Part shown: positions 42,492 through 54,230 of the stretch, piece after piece
Numbering within the stretch: position 1 is the first letter of the stretch
Layout of the letters: every line of letters begins with the position of its first letter
NCBI GenBank assembly: GCA_019925105.1
Contig: JAHGAU010000014.1
Coordinates: forward strand, 744,001-808,000
Direction of reading: 5' to 3'
DNA: 64,000 nucleotides
From: Niebla homalea
Taxonomy: Eukaryota > Ascomycota > Lecanoromycetes > Lecanorales > Ramalinaceae
Position numbers and translations under genes: made by a program
Notes under the pieces: model-generated
The model's input: only the letters and a program-made list of their open reading frames with translations
Database searches by the model: none
What the model was told of the DNA's origin: nothing

Positions 42492-45409
42492 TCATGGTAG
42501 ATATGCACCACCTGCAATAATGAGGTTCTGCCGCGTGAATCGCACCTTGTAGACAGGGCTCTTCTTTGTTGGAAAGGCGCTGATCTGATCTGCCGTGACC
42601 ACGACATCCTTACCTTTTTTCTTTCCCGCGCCTGCCACAGTCTGTATTTGTGCGTTGCCCTCGAGCTTTTGGCCAGTATTTCCGTCTGCTGCCGGCCTTC
42701 CGGAGGTCAGGGAGTTGCTTTCCTTGACCGGCTCAGGCGGTTCGACATCCCAGACACGGACCGTACCATCTGCACCGCCTGAAGCTAGAACGGTAGACTC
42801 CACGCTCCAAGCCACGGACCATATGCCTCCTCTAGCGTGCCCACGCATCCGTTTTTTGAGCCTCCCTGACGCCAGGTCCCATAGTATGATAGTACCCGCA
42901 TCATCAGCTGAAGCGAGGACCTTCCCACTGGGGCTGCAAGCCAGACACATGACGTTTCCAGTGTGACCGGTAAACATCCGCACGGGATACCCACTCGATA
43001 CTGCCCACATTCGGACGATTTTGTCACAACTTCCGCTGAACACATAAGCGCTATTTGGGTGGAAAGCAACGCAGTCGATGTCCTTGTCATGGCCCACGAA
43101 CATACGGAGATCCGCAATGTGGTCTGTCCTCCACAAGCGCGCCGTCTTGTCATGAGAGCCTGTGAGGAAATAGAGTCCAAAGGGGCCCCACGTGACATCC
43201 CACACCGGGTGACTGTGACCCTTGTAGACCACAAGACAGGCCCACGTATCCAGACACCATAACCGCACCGAGCCATCTGCTGAAGATGATAGAAGGTATC
43301 TGGATCCTGTCGAGATTCCATACAGGCCATTCGAAGCTGTCGCTGGAGAGAACGATACGGCATAGACTGGACCCGAATGTCCGATGAGGCGGCGTGATGC
43401 TGAAGGGGGTTCACCTTCTGCCTGTGAAGGAAGCGCCTTGCCATCGAGGCTCCATATCCGAATGTAAGACTCGCTCATACCCGCGGCAACCAGCATGGCG
43501 TCTTCTGAGAAGTCGAGGCAATTGATACTTGGGAGAGGTCAGTTGTGATTGAGCCGCGGTCTGGAAGGTGTTACTCCTACCTTTCATGCGTATTGTGAAA
43601 AGTGAACATTGTGACGCTGACAGCAGGCCCTACGCCTCCAGTTCGAGCTTCGATCCGAAATCTATCGCGATCTTCCTTGACTTTCTGCACTTCCATTGCC
43701 ACATCCCGAGCGACAGAAGCTGGTAATTGCAGCTCATTGCGGGAAGGTGCCTCTTCACTATCCTCACGCTTGATTTGACTTTCGAAATGTTCGGCGAGTG
43801 ACAGCTGCCCATTTAATGGGGGGTTGCGGTTGTCCTCTTCCTCCAATTCTGCACGCACATCACCTTTGAGATCCTCTTCCATGGGCATGGGACCGAGCTT
43901 CAACTTTGGGAGCACATTGTCCTTTGCGGCTCGGTTCGTGTTTGCTGATCCTGGATTATGCCCGGGTATGCCTTCGTCTTCTGCCGGAAAATGTTCGATG
44001 TTCTTGGCCCGGTGAAGAACATGAGCCAGTGCATACTGAGCATCGTTACCGCGCTCAACGGTCACCACGTTCAGGTGACCTTGTATGATACCGACTAGAA
44101 CAGCCCCACCAGATTTCTCCTTGGACTCCAGGAATCGGATGAGATTGTAAAAAGCGACAGAGCTGATGGAGAGGCGATATTTCGATCCACGGTATATCTT
44201 CGCAGTCTCGTTGGTTTCGACATGCTCAGGTAATGATATTGGCTCCAGAGTCCGGATATCATCCACATGTTCATTTTCGAATTGGTTTTTGAATGCGTTG
44301 AAGAAGATGCGACCTTCTCTAGGGTACTCGTCCGAGACCAAATTTAAAAAAGAGTAAACAAAGATAGGCCAGAGCATCCGTCGTAGATCTGGCTGAACAC
44401 ACTTAAGCTTAACAATCTTGGATGGTAGGTTCGGACGAACCTTGTAGATATCGAGATTATCTTCAATCCATCTTTGCATTGTCTCTGTCAGACTTCTCAG
44501 CTTGCGCCATATTGGACACATCCCAACCTCCCTCACCAAATCCTAGACGATATTTATCTCCACCGAGATCATCACTTTTGGAAACCATGTGTTTGCTCTC
44601 AGCCTCTTGACTGGCTGATTCGGCTCGCAGTGTTGCCTCAGTCTTGGTGTAGCCTTTCTTGGAGAGATACTCAATGACCTTTGGGATTACATCAGCAATA
44701 GGAACTCCTCGATTGGCATCAAAATGATATTCTAATGGGAGCAAAATCAAAAACTCGCGGTAGGACGAGATTCACATCAGTGCTCCTTGTAAAGATAGGA
44801 TTCAAGCGCACGAAAGGCCATTCCAGTGGTTTTTTCGGCGCTTTGCCCACGCACTTTGCCAAATTGGTTTGCAGCATTGTCACGCTTTGCCACAGGGAAT
44901 TCAAATCTGTGTTGCCATGCTCGGATTTAAAAACGACAGCCAAGTGTTGCTTGTTGCATCTCTCACGCTTCAAGAATGACCGCACGATTAGGGTTCTTTA
45001 TTCTGATCCTGAATTGAAATATTTGGAATCTTCTGAACATTGGGCAGCTGCGATGGCCATGGAATGTGACCCAGCGACCCGCACATGAGAGGACAACCAG
45101 GGAGCGCAATCGATCTTTTCCAGGATCGCTGACAGATAGACTTTTTTTGAAACAATGGTGCTTTCTCCACCGTGGCCATGGAAAGAGAACAAGCACCACA
45201 TACATAACTCGACTACAAGGAATGAGGACTGAGCATAGAGTCAAGGTACTTACAATATTATTTAGATTCGATTGTGATAGTTGACCTGTGCCGCTCGTCG
45301 ACGTGGCCGAGTCATGTCTTTGCTGAGTAGAACCCATGCTAGGTGTAACTCCATTAGTGGTGGGTCGCTGAATGGACTGAGCTCCACCTCCCGGGACTGC
45401 GCCAGACAT
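42492..45409 (-). CDS. taf5: TAF5, TFIID/SAGA WD40 subunit
   Basis: Five exons (45409-45254, 44678-44537, 44484-44441, 44392-43581, 43527-42492) encode 729 aa. A LisH motif (IEYLSKKGYTKTEATLRAES) starts at residue 53. The TAF5 NTD2 helical domain follows from about residue 100 (TMQRWIEDNLDIYKPDLRRM to FLESKEKSGG). An acidic, low-complexity linker leads into a C-terminal WD40 propeller of about six or seven repeats, including GHDKDIDCVAFHPNSAYVFS and GHTGNVMCLACSPSGKVLAS. It ends LIIAGGAYLP. Intron 1 is 575 nt, far longer than any other in the window, and its first 291 nt stay open in frame. Exon 3 is only 44 nt. It is divergent from MED11. Confidence 0.96.
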
Positions 45410-45741
45410 GACAATATAGCGGGTGAATCTTGCGACCCGAGAACAAGCTAAGTCAGCCAAACTTGGGGCTCAATTCGATGAAGCCATGACATTCAGAAAT
45501 CAAAATTGTCGCAAATAAAAGAAGTGAATGGACAGGTTACCTTTCGAAGCCGTAGATTTGACATTTATACGTTCTGGAATGTACGGCAGTATGATGTGAT
45601 ATATCTGTCGAATGTCGTCTTTGCGCATTAGCTCAATGGCGGCCCGTACCTTGCTTAAGCGTCAATTGTCACGAGGGACAAGTTCTAGATTCATGATTCA
45701 GCATTTGTCAACATAAGCCCCTTCCCCGATTAGAGATAGAG
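45410..45741. other. divergent intergenic region (taf5/med11)
   Basis: A 332-bp shared 5' region of two genes of the Pol II machinery. I see no recognised core element. Confidence 0.55.
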
Positions 45742-46382
45742 ATGGAGGCAAAGAACTCGAGTCAGCACATCAAACAGCTTGCTGAAATTGACCAGGTACC
45801 GCCTTTGACGCAATAGCAAGTGAAATTTATTGACATCAATCCTAGGATGTTGTCAAACTATTGCAGTCGGCAGGGCTTGCGGTGAAAGCACTGACAAATA
45901 CAACCTCAAACACGCCACATGAGCAGCTGGACACGGCTGCCTTTGCGGATCGAAAAGAAGAATTCAAGACAGCTGCGTCCCAATATTTCCATACACTTTC
46001 CTCATTAGACGTTCGTCTGCGACAAGAGATCAATGCTCTCAAGGATGCGGACATTCTCCCAAGCGAGTTCAAAACCAGAGACACCGCCACCTCCCACGTG
46101 CAGGCTTCGATCCCGAATATAGCTGCGATCCAACAAGGCGCAAATAAGCCGGGTATTCCTCGTCGAGGGATGGTCACTGGTGGTGGGCTGGGTAGCTTAG
46201 ATATCGGCTGGCTCAATAGCAGGAACAACAATGTGGGTAAGGAGATGGAAGCAGAATTATGGGAAGAAGCGCAAAGGTGTGTAGAGAGGCTTGTAGCGCC
46301 AAAGACTCCAAACGAGGGGCCCATCCATGTGGGCTCGACAGATCCCCAACGCAGTAGTACCGACAGAATGGACGAGAGCTGA
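45742..46382 (+). CDS. med11: Mediator subunit 11
   Basis: Two exons (45742-45795, 45846-46382) encode 196 aa. The N-terminal helical region has the Med11 pattern: SSQHIKQLAEIDQDVVKLLQ, then SAGLAVKALTNTT, then EEFKTAASQYFHTLSSLDVR and LRQEINALKDADILPSE. Med11 pairs with Med22 in the head module. The C-terminal ~80 residues are Gly/Asn-rich, followed by an acidic helix (KEMEAELWEEAQRCVERL). The intron join at DQ/DVV reconstructs the first helix. Confidence 0.9.
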
Positions 46383-47002
46383 TCATCGGTCTTTGACTCT
46401 TATTGATGACTTCCCTTACTATCGCACAAAAAGCAAGCCGCGCCCCAACCCTTCACAGGCGGCAGTCAACGATTACACGATCTATACAGAACGGCAGCCG
46501 GGTCGAGGATAACAATGGAGTCTCCATCGCCTCACATTGTCATCTGGAGCGTAAAGTCTCACAAGTGAAAGGTGCTTGCAGTAGAGTTGTGAAGGGTTGC
46601 GAAGAGGTCGCAGCTGGGGTCTAGCTATGTGAAGCCTCATCTGTCTCAATAGCACATGCTGCTGTCTGAAAGACACTCAAGGGTGGAGTGTATAGATGCG
46701 CCGGTGGTTAAAGTCCTAATTAGCAAGGCTATACCAGTGAGGAAAGAGCGAAGAGTGATAGACATAGAGATCAAAGAATGTCGACTCTAATGTGGGACCC
46801 TGTGTAGTGTCTTCATGGTGAAAAGATGATCCTTTCGAGGATTTGCACCTTCATCAAGACGTACCAGGCGAGGAGAAATCGTAGACCGAACGATTATTGG
46901 TGGAAAACTTTTAGCCGACAGCGGACTGCGGACATGCCTCGCAGCTCCACTGACACCCTTCGAAGCCTGGACTTTAGCCAACCATCCAACATTCTTTTGA
47001 CA
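46383..47002. other. intergenic
   Basis: A 620-bp spacer between Med11 and Vps5, both on the plus strand. Small frames are present but carry no motif. Confidence 0.5.
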
Positions 47003-49077
47003 ATGGATACAGAAGACTCTCCGTGGGGAGGTGCGGACCCCTTGCATTCCTTGGTAGCATGCATGTTACGCATGCCGAAAACCTGCTAATGCAGCTCCCA
47101 TCTAGACGTTCCTTCACGCTCTAGCTCAAATGCCAATCTAGTAAACAGCGCAACAAGCGCTGGTCAAGGTACTATCCAACACCTCGACAGCTGACTCTTC
47201 GCTAAATCTTTCTCGAGACTCTCAAGCACCATCTACACAACCCCAGACCGCTTCCGTATCTGCAGCCTCCTCTCCTAGAACACCAACCAGCAGGGGCCCA
47301 AGGGCGGCTAAAAAGTTCGCAGTACCCACTACAAGACTCGAACCTGTCGACGGCTCGCTCGATCCACTTGGACCTTTGGGCGCGAGTGACCAAGTGGCAG
47401 AGCCAGAACCAGAACAACCACCAATACCTCCCTCGAAAGAACAGTCCATACCAAATCGCAATGCCCGTCATCCTGCCTCTCAATCGCAGACAGGACAGGC
47501 TAGTTTCGATTCATCAGACCCTGGAGAGGATGGTCGGTCACTCGTCAATTCGCGACAGAGGTATCACAACCAAGGACAGACATATCCTGCAGGAGCGGAC
47601 AATGCAAGGAGACATCCCCATCCCAGCGTGAGCATCGAGCAGGCCGCGAGACCGACTTTCGATATCACCGTGGGCGATCCGCACAAGGTCGGTGATCTGA
47701 CAAGCTCACACATTGTCTATCAAGTCCGGACAAAGGTAGAGAGTCTCCAATCTTCCACAGACACGACAGGCTTCTGACTGCATGAGACAGACTACTTCCA
47801 AAGCCTACAAGCAACCGGAGTTTTCGGTCAGCCGACGTTATCGCGACTTTCTGTGGCTTTACAACTCGCTACACAACAACAACCCTGGGGTTGTAGTACC
47901 TCCGCCCCCTGAAAAGCAAGCAGTGGGCCGATTCGATACGAACTTTGTCGAATCACGCCGCGCCGCTTTGGAGCGGATGCTCAACAAGACTGCCGCCCAT
48001 CCCATACTTCACCATGACGCCGATCTCAAAATATTCCTCGAAAGCGACGCTTTCAACATGGATGTCAAACATCGAGACCACAAGGAGCTCGGCTTGGGGG
48101 AAAGCAAAGGCATGTTCAGTTCATTAGGCCTGGGTAATACGGCTACCGGCAAGTTCGTCGAACACGATGACTGGTTCCACGATCGTAGGATATACCTCGA
48201 TGCGCTGGAGAATCAGCTCAAAGCCCTTCTCAAATCTATCGATGTAGTTGTCGCTCAACGCAAAGCGTTGGCGGACGCAGCTGGCGATTTCTCGGCATCG
48301 CTTCACGCGCTCTCGACGGTCGAACTCTCTGTATCCTTGTCGAACCCCCTGGCAGGCCTGTCGGACTTGCAACTGCGCATCCGAGAGCTCTACGAGCGGC
48401 AAGCCCAACAAGATGTCCTGACTTTGGGCATCACCGTCGATGAGTACATTCGCTTGATCGCTTCTATCAAGACTGCCTTCTCCCAACGTCAAAAGTCGTA
48501 CCACTCCTGGCACAACGCCGAACAGGAACTCCAGAAGCGTCGGACCACCCAGGAGAAGGTACTGAGATCTGGCAAAACGCAACAAGACCGTTTGAACCAG
48601 TTGCAGGCGGACGTGGGCGATGGAGAAAGGAGGTGTCACCAGGCTCGCTTGCTGTTTGAAGACATGGGGAGGCTGATGCGGGGGGAGCTCGAGCGTTTTG
48701 AGAAAGAAAAGGTGGAGGACTTCAAGAGCGGAGTCGAGACATTCTTGGAGGGGGCCATTGAAGCGCAGAAGGAGGTGAGCATAATGGCAAATTCTGCTGT
48801 TGATACAATGGAAGTCCAGACTAATCAAAGGGTACAGCTGATTGAATTGTGGGAGACGTTCCTAATGCAATTGGATGCCGAAGAGGATGGTGAGCCTTTC
48901 TTCAAACCCCAGCAGCACGTTGTAGCACCGGACTCGAAAATGGGACCTCAAGGAGAGGGAGGGCGAGTAGATGAAGAGCAAGCCCAGCAGGCGCAAGGTA
49001 GTCTAGATGAAGACAGAGGTGCGGGTGAAACGGGGCAGGCGGCCACTGCCACAGCCACAGCTGAGCAGGAGGAGTGA
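47003..49077 (+). CDS. vps5: Vps5-type sorting nexin (retromer PX-BAR)
   Basis: Four exons (47003-47030, 47106-47168, 47218-47735, 47791-49077) encode 631 aa. A disordered Ser/Pro/Gln-rich N-terminus (~180 residues) is followed by a PX domain (about 185-315): FDITVGDPHKVGD, SRRYRDFLWLYNSL with the phosphoinositide-binding RRY, VVPPPPEKQAVGRF and ESRRAALERMLNK. A Vps5-type BAR domain follows (about 345-575), starting FVEHDDWFHDRRIYLDALE and containing DEYIRLIASIKTAFSQRQKS. The tail is acidic with an (AT)4-like run. It assembles with Vps17 on endosomes for cargo return to the Golgi. Exon 1 is just 28 nt (MDTEDSPWG). Confidence 0.95.
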
Positions 49078-49377
49078 CCAATTTGGTGTAAGATAGGGTG
49101 ACTCAAAATCAGAGATCTTGTTCCATGCTTGATCAATGCTTGAGTATCTCGAGTCCTACGTTTTGATGTCCGTGTCCAACAGCTTTCAAGTGCAGCAGAG
49201 CCAGTGCCATGTCATTGGACCTGAAAAGTCCCTGTCCATTGTTTTCTGACAGCTGCCGTAAGAGAAGCATAGAGTTATTTGAATGGTTCGCAGATGATAT
49301 GTGCCCAGACAGCTTTTCCCTCAGATACTGACCCAAGCGACCCCCAACGCCTTGCGAAGATGATGTACATTACAATA

Positions 49378-51083
49378 TCAGACAGCAATGACGCTGCCCC
49401 CGTCGACAATGATGGCTTCATCAATTCGTTTGTCCACACTGCCCGCTTCGACCCGCTTCCATGTGGTGATCCTCGCTTCATTCATGTCAAACTCGAAAAC
49501 CCGGACTCGCCGAACATAACCACCGTATCCGCCATACCCGCCGAACCCACTCCCACCAGCATAGCACATCCATAGCTCGGGCTTGCCATCCGGGCTTTTG
49601 CTGAGGGAGCAATAGTCGTTGACGTGGTCGTGACCGCACGACACCGCCAGAACGCCCTCCTCGACAAGAGCATCGCGGAAGCCGCTATTGAAGCCAGGGG
49701 CTGTGGGATTCTCCGGCTGCTTGCCTGTGGCGGGGATGACCATCTCCCCAACGTTGCGGTATTCCGGCAAGGGGATATGGATGAATGCCATGTCCATGTG
49801 ATGGTGGGTGTAGTGGCTGTGGCTGGGGCTAGTTTTCAATTCATGCGAGGTTGTTTTGAACCACTCAATCTGGTTCTTCTTTAGCCAGTCGTAGCCGCGG
49901 AATTGACGTTCATCGGGACTGTAGCCGTGAGTGTCTAAGAGGTAGATTGTCAGAGCGGAATGTGAGGATTGGCCCCGTGCGTGAACTTCGACGTAGTAGT
50001 TTCCGATACCGTCCAGATTAGTGGGACCGGATTCGGACAGGGAGTAGGGAAGTGAGTGCGTAAGTTGCATTAAAGCTTCTCGTGATAGGGAGCCTTCATC
50101 ATCATGGTTACCAAAGATCGTTGCGAATGGAATCTTTCGCTCAATAAAAATAGCGGCGAATTTGAAGACGGCGGATTGGGCGTCTGGACTCGTGTCGCCA
50201 TTGACTTGATCGCCAGATAGCACGACAAGATCCGGTGTCTCGTCCTCTAAGATCTTATTGATAAAAGCAATGGTTCGAGGATCCGCATCGCACTTGTCAC
50301 CATTGTCTTTGCTAGGGGGTTCAGGGTCGCGACAGAGGCCGGGTCCAGTAGCCAAATGAAGATCTGCCACCTGGAGAATCTTGAACCTGCCATTGTTGTT
50401 CACGTGTAGAGTGGGCTTTTCGACTTCGTGGGGTAAGCCCCGCCGGACTGTCAGATAAGCGCCTTGATTCTCACCGCCCACGTCTGGGAGGATGAGCGCT
50501 TGAGGGGTACGTTCCCAGCCCGGACGAGCTTCGATCGAGTCGGATCCGAAGAGGACGTCTACAGCTGTGACGGCTCGATTCTTATCAGCATCACGATGCT
50601 TTGACGTTCGCTTGAGCCAAATGCCCGCCTGGCGCGACTCCCAGCGCTCCGCGCCCTGGTCTTTCTCCGAGGTAACGGGGTCAAGGCTGCCGACGCGCAC
50701 GTCCAGGATGACTCGGTCAGTTTCTTTGAGCTCGGACTCGCGCTTCCGTTCGATATGGATGAAGGCATGGGACAGCCACCCTTTGGAGAGATAGAGGTCC
50801 TTCTCGACGCGGTGCCATTTGTTCTGGTCGAGCTTGCAGCTGGACAAGAGATTCAGCGTCGAGCATGTCGCGACTGTGACATCGGTTATGACAAATCCAG
50901 GATGATGGGCGGGGAGCGCATTATGTATGGCTTCCGGAAGGACATTGAACTGGTTGTCGAGGAAGAAGACAATCAGAAGGACTGTGACAAGGAGGATAGC
51001 GAGCTGAATGCTCGTTCGAACCTGGCGAATGGTCAATTGCCAGCTTCTGAGTGCAGTCTCAGACCCACTATTCGTCTAGTCAT
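49378..51083 (-). CDS. Dcr2-like membrane-anchored metallophosphoesterase
   Basis: Two exons (51083-51069, 51021-49378) encode 552 aa. The main frame has no ATG at its 5' end; a 15-nt first exon (MTRRI) joined across a 47-nt intron supplies it and gives MTRRIVRTSIQLAILLVTVL, the expected start. A membrane anchor spans about residues 10-27. The calcineurin-like phosphoesterase domain has ILQVADLHLATG, LSGDQVNGD, FGNHDDEG, a His-rich HYTHHHMDMAFIHIPLP region and SCGHDHVNDYC. Yeast Dcr2 dephosphorylates Ire1 and affects cell-cycle start. A Gly-rich run (GGSGFGGYGGYGGYV) lies near the C-terminus. Convergent with Vps5, divergent from threonine synthase. Confidence 0.9.
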
Positions 51084-51790
51084 CTTGACCGGATCGTTGA
51101 CGGTCGAATCCTCGACGTGTAACGCCTTCCCTTGACGTCAAGATAGCGCATATGGATGGGCAGGAGTCGCAGGTCTTCGGTCAAGCCAAAAGCCTCCATT
51201 GGTCAAGACGCAGCATTGTATGAATGCTGTTGTTACCGACGACCTCAATTCTGTGATCACTCCAGCAAGTTGACGAACTAATACAGGGGCAAGGCTCAAG
51301 CTTCCATCAAGCAGATGAGCCCGGGCGATGAATGTACACGCTCGTTCCAATGCACAGAAATCCCCAAGAGTTGAGATATTTACCTCTGTGGTACTAAGGA
51401 GAAAGCGGGCAGGCGTGAGGGGTCTAGGCTGTCAGGGGTTCTGTAGAACTAAGTATCGCCTAGTAAAATACCATAAAATACAACGTACGGAGCACACGAT
51501 TTGCGAATTATCCTCTCCCACAAACCCAATATTTACGTGCTCATTCAACATTGGGAAGTTTTCCATGGGTACTGTCTCTTCTCCTACGAGAATGTCTTGC
51601 ACATTGCAATTGGAGTCTTCTGCCAATAACTCTCCTCTGAAAGAAATGCTCCTCGTATTGTAGCACGATTGTGTGTTAGGTTCTGTTGAGCTTATTGGCT
51701 GCGCCCTTCTTGTGGTTACTCGCTTCGTGGTTGCTTGCATTGATTTTCGCCAAAGCTTTTACCTCGTCCTGCTTCTAGAAATACTTTGCA
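51084..51790. other. divergent intergenic region (dcr2/thr4)
   Basis: A 707-bp shared 5' region. It contains a perfect 12-bp palindrome with a CRE core. No Gcn4/CpcA TGACTC site was found by eye, although threonine synthase is often under general amino-acid control. Confidence 0.5.
51131..51142. promoter_or_regulatory. perfect CRE-type palindrome
   Basis: CTTGACGTCAAG is a complete 12-bp palindrome with the TGACGTCA core bound by bZIP factors of the ATF/CREB group. It lies 48 bp upstream of the Dcr2-like start codon and 649 bp upstream of the threonine synthase ATG. Confidence 0.4.
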
Positions 51791-53698
51791 ATGGCCACAA
51801 GATATCTGTCGACAAGGGGAGGAAGCTACGATTGCTCATTTGAGTCTGTAGTGTTGAAAGGCCTTGCAGACGACGGAGGCCTTTTCTTGCCAGAACAGAT
51901 ACCACACGTGCCCAACGAGTGGTCAGATGAATGGCTCTCTTGGGATTTTGGGAAGCTTGCCTTTGAGATTTTCTCCCTCTATATTTCCCCTTCAGAAATA
52001 CCACCGCAGGATCTTCGTGAGCTAGTCGACAAAAGCTATTCGCCCGCCGTCTTCAGGTCCCCTCAAGTGACGCCACTCGTCAGACTTGACTCTAAAGAGC
52101 AACTGTACCTTCTGGAACTCTTCCATGGTCCGACATTCGCCTTCAAGGACGTAGCGCTGCAGTTCCTGGGCAATCTGTTTGAGTACTTTCTCGTACGACG
52201 AAATAGGGGCAGGGAACCCGAAGACCGGGAACATCTCACTGTGCTTGGTGCTACAAGCGGTAAGTAAACTCATGAGCCGTTTCCTCCACTTTCATCCACG
52301 GCTCGAGTTTGTCCAAAGTAATGCTAATTCTGCGGATTACTTAGGCGACACTGGTAGTCCATGTATAGTCCATGGCTGTTAAGTGCTTTGCTAAAAAGAA
52401 GGCAGGATCTGCTGCCATCTACGGCCTGAAAGGCAAAAGTGACGTATCAATATTGATTCTACATCCTTACAAACGTATCAGCCCAATACAGGAGGCCCAG
52501 ATGACCTCCGTCCTGGATGAGAACGTGTACAACTTTGCTCTAAAGGCTGATCAAGGCGAGCAAGGTGCCAGCTTTGACGACTGCCAGGATTTGGTCAAGG
52601 CTGCCTTTGGTGACGTCGACATCAATCACACCCACAAGTTGGCTGCTGTCAATTCGATCAACTGTAAGTCAGCCTGGGAAGAATCTCGATGAGCCGACTA
52701 CTGTTTCAGGAGTCAGCACCATGCGGAGAGTAACATTACTGGATTGTACTGACTCCGGACATTGCTTAGGGGCGAGGATTTTGGCTCAAATCAGCTACTA
52801 TTTTTCTGCATACGCTTCACTGCGCAGGTCTGGCACAATAGGGGAGTCCAGAGTGCGCTTTGTCGTTCCAACCGGGAATTTTGGAGATGTGCTTGCAGGA
52901 TACTTTGCAAAGCGTATGGGCCTCCCGATCGAGAAGCTCGTAATTGCCACCAATTCCAACGATATTCTGAACAGGTTCTGGCAATCAGGCAGCTACGAGA
53001 AGCAACCCACTCACGGGAAGCAGGCAAACGGTGGCTTCCCCGAAGATGGTGTGACAGCACATGAAGACGGGGTCAAAGAAACATTGAGTCCTGCAATGGA
53101 TATCCTTGTCAGCAGCAACTTTGAGCGTCTTTTATGGTTTCTGGCGTATGATGTCCTTGGCAGTGGATCCGAAGTGCAAAAGAGGAGGACAGCAGGTGAG
53201 AAGGTCAAAAGCTGGCTGGATGATCTCAAATCCCAAGGAGGCTTCAGCGTTCGCCAAAGCATCCTCGAGGCTGCGAAAGAGGGTTTCGAGAGCGAGCGAG
53301 TTTCTGATGACCAGACCTTGGCTATGATTGCGGCGACTTATTCCGATGAAAGCCCTGCAGCTACCACCGACGCCTCAACTGGGACCGCAGGCCTCACACA
53401 CAAGGGTAAATACATACTGGACCCTCACTCGGCAGTTGGCGTTCACGTTGCACGAAATTCGCTACAAAGGGCTCAAGATATTGCTCATATCGCTCTTGCG
53501 ACAGCGCATCCTGCTAAATTCTCAGCAGCAGTACAAGAGGCGCTTAAAGAAGAACATGACTTCAAGTTTGATAATTTGCTGCCCGATCAGTTCATCGGCC
53601 TAGAAGCCTTGGAACGGAGAGTGACTATCCTTGAGAAGCGCGAAGGCATTGAGGGTTTCAAGCAGGAGATCAGGAGCAAGGTGCCCCCGTCAAGATGA
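51791..53698 (+). CDS. thr4: threonine synthase
   Basis: Four exons (51791-52259, 52345-52353, 52406-52663, 52770-53698) encode 554 aa. It converts O-phosphohomoserine to threonine with PLP. The PLP lysine is Lys119 in FHGPTFAFKDVALQF. The catalytic loop GATSGDTGSAAIYGL is assembled from three exons; the middle one is only 9 nt and supplies part of Gly, then Asp-Thr and part of Gly. Further motifs are HPYKRISPIQEAQM, NSINWARILAQISYYF, VPTGNFGDVLAGYFAKRMG and LDPHSAVGVHVA. The segment around GVHVARNSLQRAQDIAH is followed by a usual C-terminus. Confidence 0.95.
52345..52353 (+). other. 9-nt micro-exon of threonine synthase
   Basis: GCGACACTG lies between a TTAG acceptor and a GTAGTC donor, with introns of 85 nt and 52 nt on its sides. 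It is needed to complete the invariant SGDTGSAA loop. Skipping it stays in frame but deletes Asp-Thr-Gly. Confidence 0.88.
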
Positions 53699-54230
53699 CT
53701 CATGCCACAGGATCATGTATATGATATGGCAGCAAGCCACCACGCCTTCAGACCCAATTGAAGGTAGGAGAACCGTCCTAGATCCTCCTCTAGATCCTCC
53801 TCGATCATTCAACCTTGGAATAGCACATGTGCCATCACAGTCTCTTGACATCAATGTCACACCAACCCGCGCACATGACAGAACACGAAAGAGCAAGATG
53901 CTTCTACTTCGTCAGGATCCAGACCCTGCTGGGTCGTGCTTTTGCAGCAAGCTCTCTTCTCTCAATCTTGAGGAAGCCGATGGACTGAGAGTAGTCTAGC
54001 CTTAGGGTTCACTGGATAAACATGGTCTCTGTCAACGATCTGATTGGGTGCACTTGGCCCAGGAAGGTCGATCTTCATGACTTATGAGTGGTGTCTCGGT
54101 CCCGGATTCTGACATTAACCACTGAGGCTGAGTCTGGAGTTAGATCATCCTGTGGCTTGAATAATCCTTTACTCGTTAATCCCATCCCAAACCTTTACTG
54201 CTTCGCTTTGCCACCCGTTGCTGGCTCCAG
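53699..54230. other. intergenic
   Basis: Flank between threonine synthase and the small PPPY protein gene. It holds an exact 12-bp tandem duplication (CTAGATCCTCCT, 53778-53801). Nothing else. Confidence 0.5.
53778..53801. repeat. 12-bp perfect tandem duplication
   Basis: Two exact head-to-tail copies of CTAGATCCTCCT just downstream of the threonine synthase stop codon. Confidence 0.85.

Noticed and set aside
44485..44536. 19-nt or 35-nt intron variants in TAF5 before the NTD2 domain
   Set aside because: They are too short or leave the wrong phase; the 52-nt intron 44485-44536 restores KYRLGFETMQRWIED.
51022..51036. Start of the Dcr2-like protein at 51036
   Set aside because: That codon is TTG. 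A 15-nt upstream exon with ATG (51083-51069) joined over a 47-nt intron gives the expected MTRRIVRT start.
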